The notes under the pieces were generated by a model. It did not search any database and was not told the origin of the DNA. It saw nothing but the letters and a program-made list of their open reading frames with translations. From assembly GCF_020080835.1 (NCBI RefSeq), contig NC_058166.1, positions 1,860,001 to 1,924,000 of the forward strand: a stretch of DNA of 64,000 nt, written 5' to 3'. The stretch comes from Cotesia glomerata. Taxonomy: Eukaryota > Arthropoda > Insecta > Hymenoptera > Braconidae. Both the position numbers and the translations under genes were made by a program. Shown here piece after piece: positions 1 to 12,715 of this stretch (positions are counted from its first letter, which is position 1; each line of letters starts with the position of its first letter).

Positions 1-139
1 CATTTTTTAAAATGAAGATCACAAGATTTTGAAGGTGTTGATCTCCATGTAATTAAGACTTCAAAATTTATCAGTTATATTTCCAAAAAAAAGCGACAAT
101 ATTTTATCAAAAGATATTTCACAAATCTCAACTTTTTTT

Positions 140-224
140 TTGCTTGTATTAACTTAGAAATAAGTTTATACTTACGAGAAAGTTTTTCTGCTATGCGCCA
201 CCTATCGGAAATTTTCAAAACTAA
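140..224 (-). promoter_or_regulatory. Array core 1, type A; CTCF-like motif at 194-208
   Basis: Motif TGCGCCACCTATCGG, intact core. The upstream box reads ATACTTACGAG, which on the minus strand is a consensus-like splice donor (CTC|GTAAGTAT). Type A flank follows to about 780 and is alignable to 25.8-26.0 and 50.1-51.1 kb. CTCF binding is inferred from the motif only. Confidence 0.75.
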
Positions 225-1502
225 TTTTTATTTTATCTACTTGATTAAAACAACTGATTATACTATTATTTAATCATTTACTTTGTCGTTTGAAATTATT
301 TAACATTAAGATATAAAATTAATTAATTCTTTATTATTCTAAAAATTTCAATAATAATTTACAAAGATTCAATAGTCAGAAAATAATGACAGGATACACT
401 TTAATTATTTTAATCTTTACTTCAATTAATGACAAATAATCCAGAGTTTAAAACTAAGGACAAAAATTGTATACTTAGATTTTTCTTAACTTCGCAAATA
501 ATAGCTTAGATTAAAGTAAATTTTTCTAAAATTCAAAAGAACGACACGATTGAATATTTACTTGAATATCAAAAGTCATGTATCATTTAAACACAAAAAT
601 GTTGATTTGATGCGTGTAAATGTTCTATTATTAATTATTGCTTGTGTTTGTTTATTTGAATTAACAATACTAAAAAAAATCAAGCAACCAAACAATGTGA
701 AAACTATCAAATCACAAAGTATTATTATTACCATGTATTATTACCAATTCGTCGACCTTCATTGATTTTTATTAAAAATAAAGGTGTTCCCAATGATCGA
801 CTCTAAAATGTTTATAGAAGCTTTAAATTAACTTTGAAAATTTGATGTGAATTTACTTCACTATAAGTAATATACTTTAATTTTTTTTTATATTTTTTTA
901 GGGCAATTTTTTTTTGTATTTCTGAGTGATGATTTAAAATTTGGAGAAGCAAACTGTAAAAGTTTAGATTAATTGCAGCTATAAATGGAGATAATAAACT
1001 AACTGATTTCTCAATTGTACAGTCAGTCCAATAGTGGTTTCTAAACTTCTGTTCGAAGCTTTTGATAAATGAAAACTTAAACGAATTGTTATTTTTCAAA
1101 AAATTCAAAACTCTGTTTTACGCAAAATTCAATATTTACAATATTAATTTGAGTGAAATGAATTCTTTGTCCCGAGGTTTCCCATCTCCAACGTTTTTGC
1201 ATTAGAGTCAAAACTGGTCTTAATAGCGTAGTAGTAAAAACAATTTTACGATGGCCCATATAATTACTGCAAGGGAATGAAAATTATAATTTCAATTTCT
1301 TAAGATCTTAAAATTTTAAGTCATCAATTTATACTTATAATTAACAAAACAGATGGTACAGCAGCTATAGAAAAGTAGATATAACTTTTTCGACAATAAA
1401 AAATTTTATTTTAGAATATAATATCCAAAAAATAGAATTTCTAAGCCATTAATTCTAAAAAAAAATCATCTGCAAAAAAATTCACAAATTATGCTTGATT
1501 TT

Positions 1503-1587
1503 TTGCTTATATTACCTTAGGAAAAAGTTTGTACTTACGAGAAAGGTTTATGGCCTTGCGCCACCTATCGGAAATTCTAAGAACTAA
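1503..1587 (-). promoter_or_regulatory. Array core 2, type B; CTCF-like motif at 1557-1571
   Basis: TGCGCCACCTATCGG with GTACTTACGAG upstream, a textbook copy of the core. The 3.6-kb interval to the next core holds B flank (to about 2280, alignable to 44.9-45.4 kb), an unaligned stretch with an exon-like piece and a GC-rich island (2.28-3.06 kb), and a Helitron-like element (3357-4371). Confidence 0.78.
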
Positions 1588-2361
1588 TTAAAAATTTTTG
1601 TTATATAATCAGTAGCTTTTATATTTATAATTATTCCTTACTAAACGTTTAATTGTTAAGAAAAACATAATGTTATATTTTAAATAAAAAATTCATAGTA
1701 TATAAATTTATCATTGATACCTAAAAAAAATTTTCTGGTTCGGGAAATTTTCACAATACCATTACAGCATGATTGATTAGGTGACATGTGTGTAATTAAT
1801 TCAAATATTTTTTATCTTATCAAGCTGAAGCGGGTTTTTGTCAATAAAGAGATTGAAAGTATAAATAGAATGTTAACAAATGATTTTTTACAAGTAATTA
1901 ACGATAGATTTTTCTTTAAACTTAAATTTGTTTAAAGATTTAAATGTCGAATGTCAATAATAGAGAAATATCAACTATCAAATAATTTTAACAATATTTA
2001 TTTCAGACGATCAAATATGTCATCTTTAGCGATTTTTACATAAATAATCAAATGGACAGACTATGCTATAAAATTTTCGAATTCGGAAAGAAAGAATCTT
2101 ACTTTTACACAATTTTTTAACTAGAGCTTTCTAAATTGGATTCTAATAAAACCATCTTAATAACGAAATAATCACTATTCAAAAATCATAATCTCAATGA
2201 AATTTAAAAGTCTTCAGATCAGAAAGAGGGTATTAACCGCTCCGAATTGAGTTAATGGCACATAGTAACGCCAAACAAGTGAATTTATTTCTACTTAACC
2301 TAGACTTTCTTCTAGTACATCATCGAATGAGGAGTGATTTATATTTTTCTCCTTATTTTAG

Positions 2362-2521
2362 GAGGAAGAACGTCACAAGAACGCTCTGAAAGAAAAAAAA
2401 CTTTGTATTTCTTCGTGGTGGTATTATAGCAACAATGAAGCAGTCTAAACGTAAAGAGACGATAATTTTCATGCTTTTCTCCCGAACCATTCAAGGACAT
2501 GGATGAATCTTATCGGAAACT
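2362..2521 (+). other. Exon-like segment in a non-array stretch
   Basis: The stretch from about 2.28 kb no longer aligns with the B paralogue at 45.4 kb. Inside it, TTATTTTAG precedes GAGGAAGAACG and GAAACT precedes GTAAGTTT, giving an acceptor- and donor-like pair about 160 bp apart. One frame starts EERHKNALKEKK but stops before the donor. It could be a captured fragment of a host gene or coincidence; no gene is recognised. Confidence 0.2.
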
Positions 2522-2789
2522 GTAAGTTTTTTAGTTATTTAATGTAATTAATTTTTTTTTTTGTTTTTTTTTAAATAGTAATCTAAAATCTCGAAAAAGA
2601 TTAAGTTTCTTTGAATATAAAATAAGAACTAGAATAATTTTTCTTAAAATATTGTCAAGTTCTTTTATAGATTATCTTCAAATGTACTTTGTTCTATTTA
2701 TGCAACGAAAATAATATAATAATCTAAAAATATTAAATAAATATTCTTCAAATAAATTCAGACTTTATAATTTAAAGGATAAATAAATA

Positions 2790-3060
2790 GGAATTTTACT
2801 CACGCCCTCTGGGCCCAAGGAAGGGAGTTCAAGCGAACATCTTGGAAAAATCGGAAGAGAGGATAGAATCCAAGAGAAATAGACAGTTAATTGGATACTG
2901 TTTCCCCCCCCCCATTAGTAATTTGGAAACGCCCGAAAATTCGAGTCCCAAGAGACCTTCGCATGAACTCTCTCTCGTCATCCTGACCCTGAAGTGTGCG
3001 GATCGCCCAATTAGCTAGTGACCGGGTTACGCAGCTAAATAGTTTATTTTAAATTAAATT
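2790..3060. other. GC-richer island with a C10 tract, unclassified
   Basis: About 270 bp of much higher G+C than its surroundings, with a run of ten C at 2904-2913. Composition resembles the LTR material elsewhere in the window (which also has an 11-C run at 52126), so an LTR or other element remnant is likely. No terminal repeats or reading frame seen. Confidence 0.35.
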
Positions 3061-3356
3061 CAGTGCTTTTAAATAAGTTTTTCTTCTGTAATTTTAAAGT
3101 AAAACGTAATAATATCTTAAAAATAGATTCATTTTAACTTCACGTAAATTCAAAAATAATATTAACTACATTAAATAAAAATATTAATTCATTAAAAACC
3201 ACTTGTTATGACGTAACAATTAAAGGTATGTACAAGACTAATTGTAGTTCTCATGTGTAAATTTTTGAGCATTAATATAAGTAATAATTAGAATTTTTGT
3301 AAGCATTTATCTTTTGTAACTTTTTATTAATTTTAATATATATTGTATAACTTAAA

Positions 3357-4371
3357 TCCGAGCAAAAACAGTTTCACTGTAAAAAAATCGCGCCAAGTCC
3401 ACGTTCATAAGGTATTAAGAAAAAAAAATTTTATTTCTTTACAAAAAGATATAAAATTAAAAAATCCAAGATACCGATATGGTTGTATATGATTTTCGGA
3501 AATTAAAAAAAAATTTTGTTGTAAATTTAAAAATTAAAAGAAACAATTTTGGAACGTATTTAGTGTGCGTGGTTACAAAATATTTCACTTTTTATGAAAT
3601 TCGTAAAATCTATCTACTAGAACTTTTAAAAAAAATTAAAGTACACAATCATGAACACCAAGTACGTTCCAAAATTGGTTTCTTTTAATTTTTAAATTTA
3701 CAAAAAAATTTTTTTTAATTTCCGAAAATCATATACAACCATATCGGTATCTTGGATTTTTTAATTTTATATCTTTTTGTAAAGAAATAAAATTTTTTTT
3801 TCTTAATAGTCTTATGAACGTGGACTTGGCGCGATTTTTTTACAGTGAAACTGTTTTTGCTCGGATTTCATTATTTTTTGTAATTATAATAAAAATTGAC
3901 AATTTTAATTTAATACATTTCCGGTGGCAAACTATCCCCTTTAAGCTATAGTTCATGTAAAAGTTATTCTTGCGCCGCCTGGCGTGTGTAATTACAAGCT
4001 GTCAAATATCTTTTTTTCACTGTAGTTTCCCATCTATTATAAGATTAGCATGCATCCTTATATTATTTAGTCTCTGGCCGTCCGCTTTTTACATAAGAAA
4101 AAAGTTAAAATCTAAAAATCTGGGTCGCTATAGTTTGTGCTGATTATTTTAATAATTTTAAATAGAAATTATAAAGATAATTGATAATAATCAAGTAATA
4201 CGCGTAATAAAAAGCATGAACTACTATTATAAAATATCATATAAGAAAAAATCAAAATAAATTTGAAAAAAAATTTGTAACCTCAAAAAACCGTTCTGCT
4301 TACGGTATATACACACTCGGTAGTCTGGCTTGAGAACGGAACTTGGCGCCAGACTCTATCGAGTCTGTTGA
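3357..4371 (+). mobile_element. Helitron-like non-autonomous element, copy 1
   Basis: Begins TCCGAGCAAAAACAG after an A. Ends with a hairpin (AGACTC-TATC-GAGTCT, 4351-4366) and GTTGA before a T, so it sits between A and T without a target duplication, as Helitrons do. The 3' terminus is not the classic CTRR. The first half is a long inverted repeat: arms of roughly 200 bp (about 3357-3560 and 3660-3868) around a short loop. A CTCF-like motif (TGCGCCGCCTGGCGT) lies at 3971-3985. No protein is encoded; mobilisation would have to be in trans. Confidence 0.65.
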
Positions 4372-5070
4372 TTTGAAGTGAGTTAATTTATTTGAAAAGT
4401 AAAATACCAATATCCTTTCTCAATACTTCTGGGTTCCCGGTCTATTTAAAATAAATTTAAATAATTTACGTTCAGTGATTTGAACATAACAATTATAATA
4501 ATAATTTGATAAATGATAAATTTTTGAAGAAATTATAACAGAAATTAATTTTATTTGATGTCAGAAAATAACATTTATAATATTTTTATCAGCCAATTAT
4601 TCTTAAGAAAATCTAATTTAAGGAAGATCATAAAAACAGAAGACTAATTTCTGGACGAGGCTTATTCTGCTGAAATAAATTACGGCTTATAGTAACGTCA
4701 ATTTGTTTCGAATTTATAAACTAAACTTGAAAAATTATTTTGAAGACAATCAAACCTTTTGACTGCAATTTTCCGGGCGCAATTACCAAGATTTTAAAAT
4801 TTAAAGGATGAACAACCATTACCAGATCTTCTATTTTTTATGAACTCAACTACAATCTCCCAATTTTATGATAGTTATGCAGTGAATAAATCAAAAGTTT
4901 ACTCTAAACATATCATTCTTTCAAAATATTATTAGTTAAATTTTACAAAATGTATACATTAATTTTTATACATTTATAATTATCAAACCGAAGTTGGAAA
5001 AAATTTTATTTCGATAGAAATTATTAAAAAATTGCTAAATAAAATTCATTATAAATCATTCCTTTTTTTT

Positions 5071-5155
5071 CTGCTTATAATAAGTTAAAAATAAATTTCT
5101 ACATAGGAACACAATTTTCAACCATGCGCCACCTAGCGGCAATTCACGAAACTAC
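5071..5155 (-). promoter_or_regulatory. Array core 3, type C; CTCF-like motif at 5125-5139
   Basis: TGCGCCACCTAGCGG, the best-matching form of the motif. The upstream box is diverged (CTACATAGGAAC), so there is no GTAAGT on the minus strand. The spacer to 6268 is C/D monomer sequence without other recognisable features. Confidence 0.78.
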
Positions 5156-6267
5156 TAAATAATTTTTTATTTTCAAAATGTAGTATTTTTAAGTCTGTTA
5201 ATAATCAAAAAAAAATACTGACGCAATTAACTTATTACATATTTTGACAATTGCTAATTCTACTCTTAATTATTTATGATCAAGCTCATCATCAGAAATG
5301 TTAATTAGTTTTCTGAATATTATCATAATCAATATAATAAAATATAAGATATGAATAATAAAGTTTTGAAAAATTTATCAAATCAATTAATTTTTTTTCA
5401 TTTCAAGATATGAAATCTACAATATTTTTTCTGCTAATATCTCGTTGAAGGATCTAATTTAGGAGAGCTTATGTGCACAGAGGAAAAATTATTGGACAAC
5501 GCTTGTTTCAAAGAAACAAATTACGGATAATAGTGTCGTCGATTTTTATAGATGCAAATAAAACAAAATTAAAAAATTATTTTGAACGCACGGGCTAATA
5601 AAAGCTAATACAAAAACAATCTAATTACTAAAAAAAAATTAACAATGTATAATTTATATCTTCTTTTTATAAATTGTAAATAAGCAAAGATATATAAGAT
5701 TTTTAAAAATTCTAGCCTACAAAAAACCAAATTATATATTTGAATTTTAAATTGTAATAAAATTTAATTTGCTATATAATTAAATACGTTCAAACTTCTT
5801 CCTAAGAAATAATTAAACAAAATTTTCACCAAGTCTTATAGAATAAACCAAGAGTTTTCGAACGGCAGATTAAACTACTCAGATTCGATGCATGAAATTA
5901 ATAGTCGGGAATTTCAAACATAAAATACCATAATAAATCTTTCTATGTTTTTTTGCCCTTATTGATTTAATATTCAAAATAAATATTTACAAAAATGGCA
6001 GCTACACTAGACATTTAAATTCAAACATCAGATTTCGAGTAACATAAGAATTTATTGTAATCATTATTAGCAGAATTTTTAACTTTTGACTGGCATCAAT
6101 TGGTTTCGGAAATTCCACGGACTTTTTCAGCTATCAGGATGTGATATTGAACACTTTTTTGAAAAAAAAAAAAACAAATTCAAAAAATGTAGCTTTTAAA
6201 AAATAAATTTTCTAAAGAAATAAAATCATTTTAGAAGACAATAATTTACAAATAGGAACTTATTTTT

Positions 6268-6352
6268 TTTGCTCAAATCAACTTGGAAACATATTTGTAC
6301 TGACGAGAAAGTTTTTGGCCTTGCGCCACCTATTGTAAGTTATCCTTTGATA
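6268..6352 (-). promoter_or_regulatory. Array core 4, type D; CTCF-like motif at 6322-6336
   Basis: TGCGCCACCTATTGT: the nine-base GCGCCACCT core is intact, but the CGG end is lost. Upstream box GTACTGACGAG. The spacer to the next core contains the 1.1-kb AACTTCCCGC element. Confidence 0.65.
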
Positions 6353-6584
6353 CCAAATTTAAAAATTGATAAAAATACAGCTTATTAATTTCAAACCAAA
6401 AATTTTTGATCTATATTTATAGCTCATAAATTTATTTATAAATGATTCATTATAAATTTTTTCTTATTTGAGACTTATAAATCGAAAAAAAATTTTTAAA
6501 TTTATTAACAGTCGCAATTTTATTTGCTTTTGAATGGCTAAGCAATATTTAATAAGTACATATTAAAAAAAAAATCAGCTTTTT

Positions 6585-6739
6585 AACTTCCCGCTAAAAA
6601 TCTCAGATTTTCAAAAATCGGGAAGTTATTGTTTTTACCCCGTTTGGCAAAAATCGAGTTTTCATCAGATCTCGACGTTTGAAAGTCCGGGGAAGCTTCC
6701 CTGACTACCCCCGCGATGTTGTCACTATGTCTGTATGTA

Positions 6740-6792
<53 letters not shown>

Positions 6793-7660
6793 CTATGTGA
6801 CTCGCTTATAACTTTTGAACGGTTGAACCGATTTCATCGCGGTTGGTGCCATTCGAAAGGGCTACGCTGAACTTAGATTTCCTGAGAATTTGAACCGATT
6901 CGGACCGATAGATTTTAAGAAATCTTGAAAAATCTTAAAAATAAGAAAAAATCATTTTTGAAAGTAGTTTTTGGAATATCTTTTAAACGGCTCTATCGAT
7001 CAACTTCAAAAACTAATCCGCCCTTAAGCTTGAAAACCACGCCGATCGGCGTCAGCCCGATCAAAAGCGGTTGAGTCGTTCGAGGGATAGCGTGAACGAA
7101 AGAAAACCGAAAAAAACCGTAAAAAGTGTTTTTTCACATAACTTCGTCATTTCTTCTCGGAACACTTTGATGACATAGCATAATTTAGAGAGCTTATAAG
7201 ACCGGGTCGATTGCCGACAAAAACGTAGAAATCGGTTAATTAGTTCAAAAGATATCGTCAAGAAAAGATTTAAATACAAGTGTTTTTTTAAAATCTCGGC
7301 GACATTTTTTTCATTTTTTTAAATATCTTCGAATTGGCTCAACCGATCAACTTCAAAAACTAATCAGCTCTTAACTTTGAATACCCGCATCGATCGCCAC
7401 ATAGAGCGTCAGAATCGGTTGATGCGTTCGTGAGATATCGTTGTCGAAAAAAATCGAAAAAAGTGTTTTTTTGTAATAACTCCGAAATTTTTCGTTAGAT
7501 CAATTTTTTTGTTCTAAATTTTTTATAGAGCTCAAAATAACACATAAATTGTATTTTTGAGCTCGAAGAGCTCAAAAACGTCATAAGTGCAATTTTAAGC
7601 GCCTAGGTATGGAATTAGCGGGAAGTTGCAGGGATGGCCTTCAGGGTCAACCGTTTTTCT
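6585..7660 (-). mobile_element. Non-autonomous element with AACTTCCCGC ends, copy 1
   Basis: Begins TAACTTCCCGCTAA and ends TAGCGGGAAGTTGCAGGG...GGGTCAACCG. Related to the elements at 24046 and 29731 (the 24046 copy is reversed relative to this one). Includes a (GT)n run near 6744-6791. The D-related paralogue at 49.13 kb (CAGCTTTTATTTTGAAGTTA) lacks it, which supports insertion. No coding capacity; superfamily not determined. Confidence 0.7.
6744..6791. repeat. (GT)n microsatellite
   Basis: Uninterrupted GT run of nearly 50 bp inside the AACTTCCCGC element. The reversed copy at 24.05 kb carries the matching (CA)n, so the microsatellite travels with the family. Confidence 0.95.
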
Positions 7661-8326
7661 AATTTTTTTTTAAAGTTAACTCATGCTTGAAGGAAATTCA
7701 AAAGAGTTAAAATTTTTATAACCACTGAAGAATCCAATCATTATAAATTTTTTATTAAAATGTAAGAATTAATAACACAATAGCTTGATCTTCAATAATC
7801 TATTCTTGTACTATTTTTTTTTTTTTTTTGTAAGACGGATAGAAAAAATTTATTAAGTCATGGATAAATATATGAAAGAATAAAACAGGGACACTTGACT
7901 AAGCGTCATGCGATTGATAAATTTCGAAAATATATAAACTGTAACGGTTATCTTAAAGCCAAAACCAACACAAGATTTCGGATTTTATAGTTAAGAAATT
8001 AAATAGAACAATATTAAGAGCATTTATTTAATTGGATAAGAGGCATTTGATTTCAGGTATTAATCAATGAATAAAAAGAATAAATGCCATTTAATAAAAA
8101 ATTTGTAACCAAAACTATTCACCTTAAATGGATTGGAATGAGAATACAATTCTGGATGAACAAATGTACGACTTGTGAAAGTTTAAAATTTACACGTTCG
8201 ATCGTGAACTCAAGAAATATTGAAAATATATAATTTGTTGGCTTATACAAATCCAGAGAGAATATAGTGAAGTGCTCGAGAAACTAACAGACGATTTTCT
8301 TGAAGGATTAAATCCAATAAGAATCG

Positions 8327-8509
8327 ATGGAAAAATCAAAAATCTCATTTGCAAAATTGGCCAAAAGAAAAAAAATACCAAATTTAAAGAAGTTAAAAAA
8401 AATCGATTTTTTCTTGAAGTTAAATGAATTTTTCTCATATTTATTAATTGATTTTGATACTATTGCATTTGTTATGCATAAATTTGATAAAAATAACAAA
8501 CAGTACTAA
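8327..8509 (+). pseudogene. Type E relic reading frame, copy 1 (60 codons)
   Basis: The lysine-rich frame contains ISFAKLAKRKKIP and ends MHKFDKNNKQY just before an E core. The frame continues upstream without ATG. It aligns without indels to 43708-44007 but with many amino-acid changes, and the same sequence at 51.58 and 55.86 kb has in-frame stops. Most simply an ancient coding fragment carried in the E monomer, now decaying. A short functional peptide is possible but not supported. No family recognised. Confidence 0.25.
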
Positions 8510-8530
8510 GATACTAAATCATGCAATACA

Positions 8531-8615
8531 CAATAGTATATTAAATTAACAGCAAGTATCTTCTAGTGAGAATAGTTTGCAACTATGCGGCACCTAGAGG
8601 TGATCTTGTAAATTA
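8531..8615 (-). promoter_or_regulatory. Array core 5, type E; CTCF-like motif at 8585-8599
   Basis: TGCGGCACCTAGAGG, two changes from consensus, one of them inside GCGCCACCT, so binding may be weakened. Type E cores have a different upstream box (CTTCTAGTGAGAATAG). A relic open frame precedes this core at 8327-8509. Confidence 0.6.
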
Positions 8616-9385
8616 TTCTGAAATAAATTGAAGAGAGCTTGAATTCATCAACTCGTTTAAGTTTTGATGAATGGGACAAATTAGATAAACTAAATTAAAA
8701 TTGAAAAATATTTTATTTCATTTTTTTTTTTTTGTTTCTAGGACAAACGATTTTTTTTGTATCGTCGTAATGTATAATAATTCGAACAATATTTCTAAAC
8801 AAACGCCTAAACTTCTAAGAGAAAAATTATGTTTAGATTAATGACAGCTATAAAAGTAAACATCTCATCTAAAAATAAGTGAGTTTTCAATTTTGATGAT
8901 GATTCCATGGATATGTCATCGAAGTTTCTTTTCATAGCCGTTTGTGCGTAAATCTTAATCATTGTTGAAAAATTATTTAATAATTCAAAAATATGTTTTA
9001 TTTGAAATTCTACATTTATAATTTCAATTAAAGTGAAACTAATTTTCGAGAAAAAAGCAGTCATATAATAGCATGAAATATCTTTCCAAGACGTTAAAAT
9101 TACTATTTTATTCCCTGGAAATGTATAAATTTGAAGTGGTCAGTATAAATTTATTCTTAACTAATAAATGATATACCAGCAAAAGAAATAGCGATCAAAA
9201 AGAATATGATACCGTTTTTGAACCTAAAATACTGTTCATATCAAATTTCAACCGTCAAATAAATTTAAATTACTCAAAATTTACCAAAGTATAACCTTCA
9301 AAAAATTGAATTTATAAGCCATTAATTCTAAAAAAAAAATTCAATAAATCTTCTGAGAAATAATACACAAATCACGACTGATTTT

Positions 9386-9470
9386 CTGCTTATATTATCT
9401 TAGAAAAAAGTTTGTACTTATGAGAAAAGTTTTTTACCCTGCGCCACCTATCGGAATTTCTAAGAGCTAA
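9386..9470 (-). promoter_or_regulatory. Array core 6, type B; CTCF-like motif at 9440-9454
   Basis: TGCGCCACCTATCGG intact. The upstream box GTACTTATGAG has lost its CpG, and with it the minus-strand GT donor. Spacer is B/F monomer sequence, closely paralleled at 54.1-55.1 kb. Confidence 0.76.
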
Positions 9471-10336
9471 TTAATTTTTTTTTTTTTTAATTCAATCAAT
9501 GAATTTCATATTTTCAATCATTCCTGACTTAACTTTTAGTTGTTAAGATTATATTTTAAGTAAAAAATTCATGGTCTACAAATTTGTCATAAGTATTTTA
9601 TAATTTAATATTAATAAGCTGACGTGTATTATTAATCCAAATATATTTTATTCTATCAAGCCGAAGCGGTTCCTTAGTCAATTAAGAGACTGAAAGCATC
9701 TTAAAGTAGAAATTAATGAATTTTTTTTTTAATTTAAATTTATTGAAATATTTAAAAATCAAAAACCAATAATAGAGAAATCTAAATAATAAAGAAATTA
9801 AAATAATATTTACTTCACTCTTAAATACGATAAAACTAAAGCTCCAGCGATCATTAAATATATGATCAAATTGACATAATAATCTATTAAATTGTAGGAT
9901 TCTACTATGGAAAACAATTAAGTATGTGCAAAAAGGCGGGAATTAATTGCCCTTTTTTCTCACTTTACTAAAATTTTTCGAATTTGCCTAGGTACTCCAA
10001 ACATAAGTATTATTTTGAGTTTCATTAGTGAGTGAACGTCTAAGCCTAGCCAATAACTAGAAAAAAATTGAAAAGAAAATGGCATCAACACAGATGGCTA
10101 GCAGAAAAAAATACGCCAACGAGATAATTGATACTAATTGTTGCATAAATAATATTTTTATCTAAATTTTGTTTTGATTTTTATGATATTCTCACATTTT
10201 TTTTATCAAGAATCATATGTACAAGAAAATGGAAAATCTTTATTATAGAATTATTTACAAAGAATTTCAAGATCTCAATTAAAATAAAATGCAGAAAATT
10301 TTTTTAGAAAAATAATTCATAAATCAAAATTTTTTT

Positions 10337-10421
10337 CCGGCAATATGACCTTGGACACTAGTTTGTACTTACGAGAAAACTTTTCTGCTATGCGCCACCT
10401 AGCGGAAATTTACAGAACTAT
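10337..10421 (-). promoter_or_regulatory. Array core 7, type F; CTCF-like motif at 10391-10405
   Basis: TGCGCCACCTAGCGG with GTACTTACGAG, fully consensus. The F flank is interrupted at about 10.57 kb by a LINE; the undisturbed F monomer at 55.2-55.4 kb is the empty-site reference. Confidence 0.8.
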
Positions 10422-10570
10422 TTTTTAAAATTTAGTGTTTATGACACTAAATTGTAAAATTTCGGTAGCTTTCAAACTTTTTACGGAAAAAATTGTATTT
10501 TATTTTATTTCGTCACATTGAAAACTTTTTATCAAAAATTAGACTTCAAGAATAATCACAAAAACAATGT

Positions 10571-11880
10571 TTTATTTTATTTTTTATCAGTTCAATGAAC
10601 CCTACAGCAAAGCCATTAATCGGGTTCCATGTTACATACAATTTAATACAATGTGTTTAATTTATAATTAATATTATGATAAGTCACTATATAATTAACT
10701 ATCAAAAGTAAATATTTTGCTCCAGTTTATACAATATTTGACATACAAAGTTTTGAAAAACATTTAGAACTACTTATTTTATAAACATCCAAACTGTTAT
10801 CTATCTTGTAAAAAGTATTGAAGACACTTATTAATCGGTATATGGGGGCAGATGTAGCAAAGTTGGTGCCAGCGAGTGGAAGCTGGAAGGGAGTACTATC
10901 CCTCCAGGTCGGGGCTCTAAAAGTAATAGTAATAGTCTGCCAGACGTTCACAATCCACCTTCCCCTGAATCAGCCGCGTCAAGAAGATGGCGCATGCACA
11001 GAGTCTACGATCTTTTAATGTAATCATATGGAATCTACTACAAAGCTCTTTCCTATTCATGCCTGGTTTAGGATAAACACGATCCATTTTCCAGGACATG
11101 AACTTGAGAAATTTATGTTGGACTTTATCAATTTTGTTACTGTGTATTTCATAGATTGGAGACCATACAACTTCGGCATATTCAAGACGCGACCTAACCA
11201 GGGAAAAATAAATAGATTTAATAGCTTTAACAGTTACTAGGTTGCGACTTGATCTGGTTACAAAGCCTAACATTTTCCATGACGCTGTAACAATCTTGCT
11301 AATGTGCGGCTGAAAGTTCAATTTATTATCAAATACAACACCCAGGTCACATTGGGTAAACACCCTAGTGACCTGAGTGTTGTCAATTATATAATCAAAT
11401 ATTATCGGCGATTTATTCCTATAATAAGACATTATCTTACACTTATTGGGGTTTAAAATGAGATCATACTGATTACAAAGATCAACAAATCGATCTATAA
11501 ATTTTTGTAGCCTTGAACAATCTTGCACAGACCTAATCGTTACATATAGTTTTGTATCGTCAGCAAAGGCATCTATTTCACAGTTAAGATCACTATTGCT
11601 TAGATTAGACAAGACATTATTGATGAATATGATAAATAATAGTGGACCAAGATTGGATCCCTGTGGAACACCTGATGTAGACTTGAATACTTTAGAATAC
11701 GTGCCCTCGAACATTACTTTATTCTGCCTATTTGTTAAGTAAGAGGATAACAACACAACCAGGTCTAGTGGAATACTCAGGTCATTCAATGCTTTGACCA
11801 GTTTACATATGTTGACCTTATCGAAGGCCTTCGAGAAATCGGTGTAAAGTGTGTCCACCTGCAGATGCTCCGCAAACGAA
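10571..11880 (-). mobile_element. 5'-truncated non-LTR retrotransposon (Jockey/CR1-like)
   Basis: Insertion into an F monomer. The left edge is T/A-rich (an A-rich tail on the minus strand) and the right edge cuts into the RT domain. The intact F monomer at 55.35 kb shows the empty site (CACAAAAAAAATTTTAATTG). A short similar sequence (TGTT) flanks both ends. A typical dead-on-arrival LINE copy: only the C-terminal reverse transcriptase and a short 3' UTR remain. Confidence 0.85.
10917..11878 (-). pseudogene. LINE reverse transcriptase, N-terminally truncated
   Basis: About 320 codons encoding the palm and thumb of a non-LTR reverse transcriptase. Visible motifs in order: YTDFSKAFDKV (first catalytic Asp region), SGVPQGSNLGPLLF, FADDTKLY (catalytic DD), then a C-terminal part with RSRLEYAEVVWSP and a VQHKFLKF segment common in Jockey/CR1-type elements. 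The frame stays open upstream of the first GTG (SFAEHLQV) to the element edge, so the endonuclease and N-terminal RT are missing and no native start exists. The intact frame over this length suggests this is one of the younger insertions. Clade assignment is tentative. Confidence 0.85.
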
Positions 11881-12630
11881 CTGTTAATTGTCCTTCGATT
11901 GAAAAACTATAAAATATAAATGGTTTAATATTTGAGTGACAAATGTAAGCGACTTCACGTATTTCTAATTAATTAATTAAAAACCCCAAGATTCGTCATA
12001 CATTAAACCGATGGGACAGATAAAATTAGATAAATTAAATTAAAATTAAAAAATGATTTCCTTTATTTCTTCAGGGGAATTTTTTTTTGTACCATCGTAA
12101 TGTATAATAATTTGAAGAGTTTCTATAATTAAAAAACATAAAATTTGGAGAAGCAAATTATAAATTTTGAGAATAATTGCAGCTATAAATGTGAATATCG
12201 CGAATGGAGCCAAATGATTTCTCGATCCTGAAGATGGTTCAATAGTTGCGTCTGTTTTTTTTTTAGAAACTTTTGAAAAATAAGCTAAAATCATCTCTTC
12301 CAAATTAATATTATTTGAGCCTTTAATTATGTGCCAATAAATTATTCACGCTAATTAAAATCAGTATTTCAATATCTTGAAAATTATGAATTTTAAGTCA
12401 TCAATATATACTAAATTTTGACATAATGGATGATGCAGAAACGATCAAGAAGCAAAATTAACCGCTTTAAACCCAAATATTGAAGTAATAATTCTCAACC
12501 ATCGAATGAATTTGCATTGATTTAAAAAATTTTATCCTACATAATTTCCAAAAAATTGAACTTCTAAGCCATTAAAACTAGAAAACATTCAAAAAATCTA
12601 AAAAATCATTGAAAAATCACGATTAATTTT

Positions 12631-12715
12631 CTGGTTATATTACCTTGGAAAAAAGTTTGTACTTACGAAAAAGGTTTATATCCCTGCGCCACCTATCGGA
12701 ATTTCTAAGAACTAA
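12631..12715 (-). promoter_or_regulatory. Array core 8, type B; CTCF-like motif at 12685-12699
   Basis: TGCGCCACCTATCGG intact; upstream GTACTTACGAA keeps GTAAGT on the minus strand. Closest relative is core 33 (56813), which has decayed. Spacer to 13.9 kb is alignable monomer sequence (compare 56.8-57.9 kb). Confidence 0.77.

Noticed and set aside
812..1108. Minus-strand 98-codon frame, with look-alikes near 8.8, 12.1 and 53.3 kb
   Set aside because: All derive from one A+T-rich monomer segment containing homopolymer runs. Frames shift between copies and no consistent protein results.
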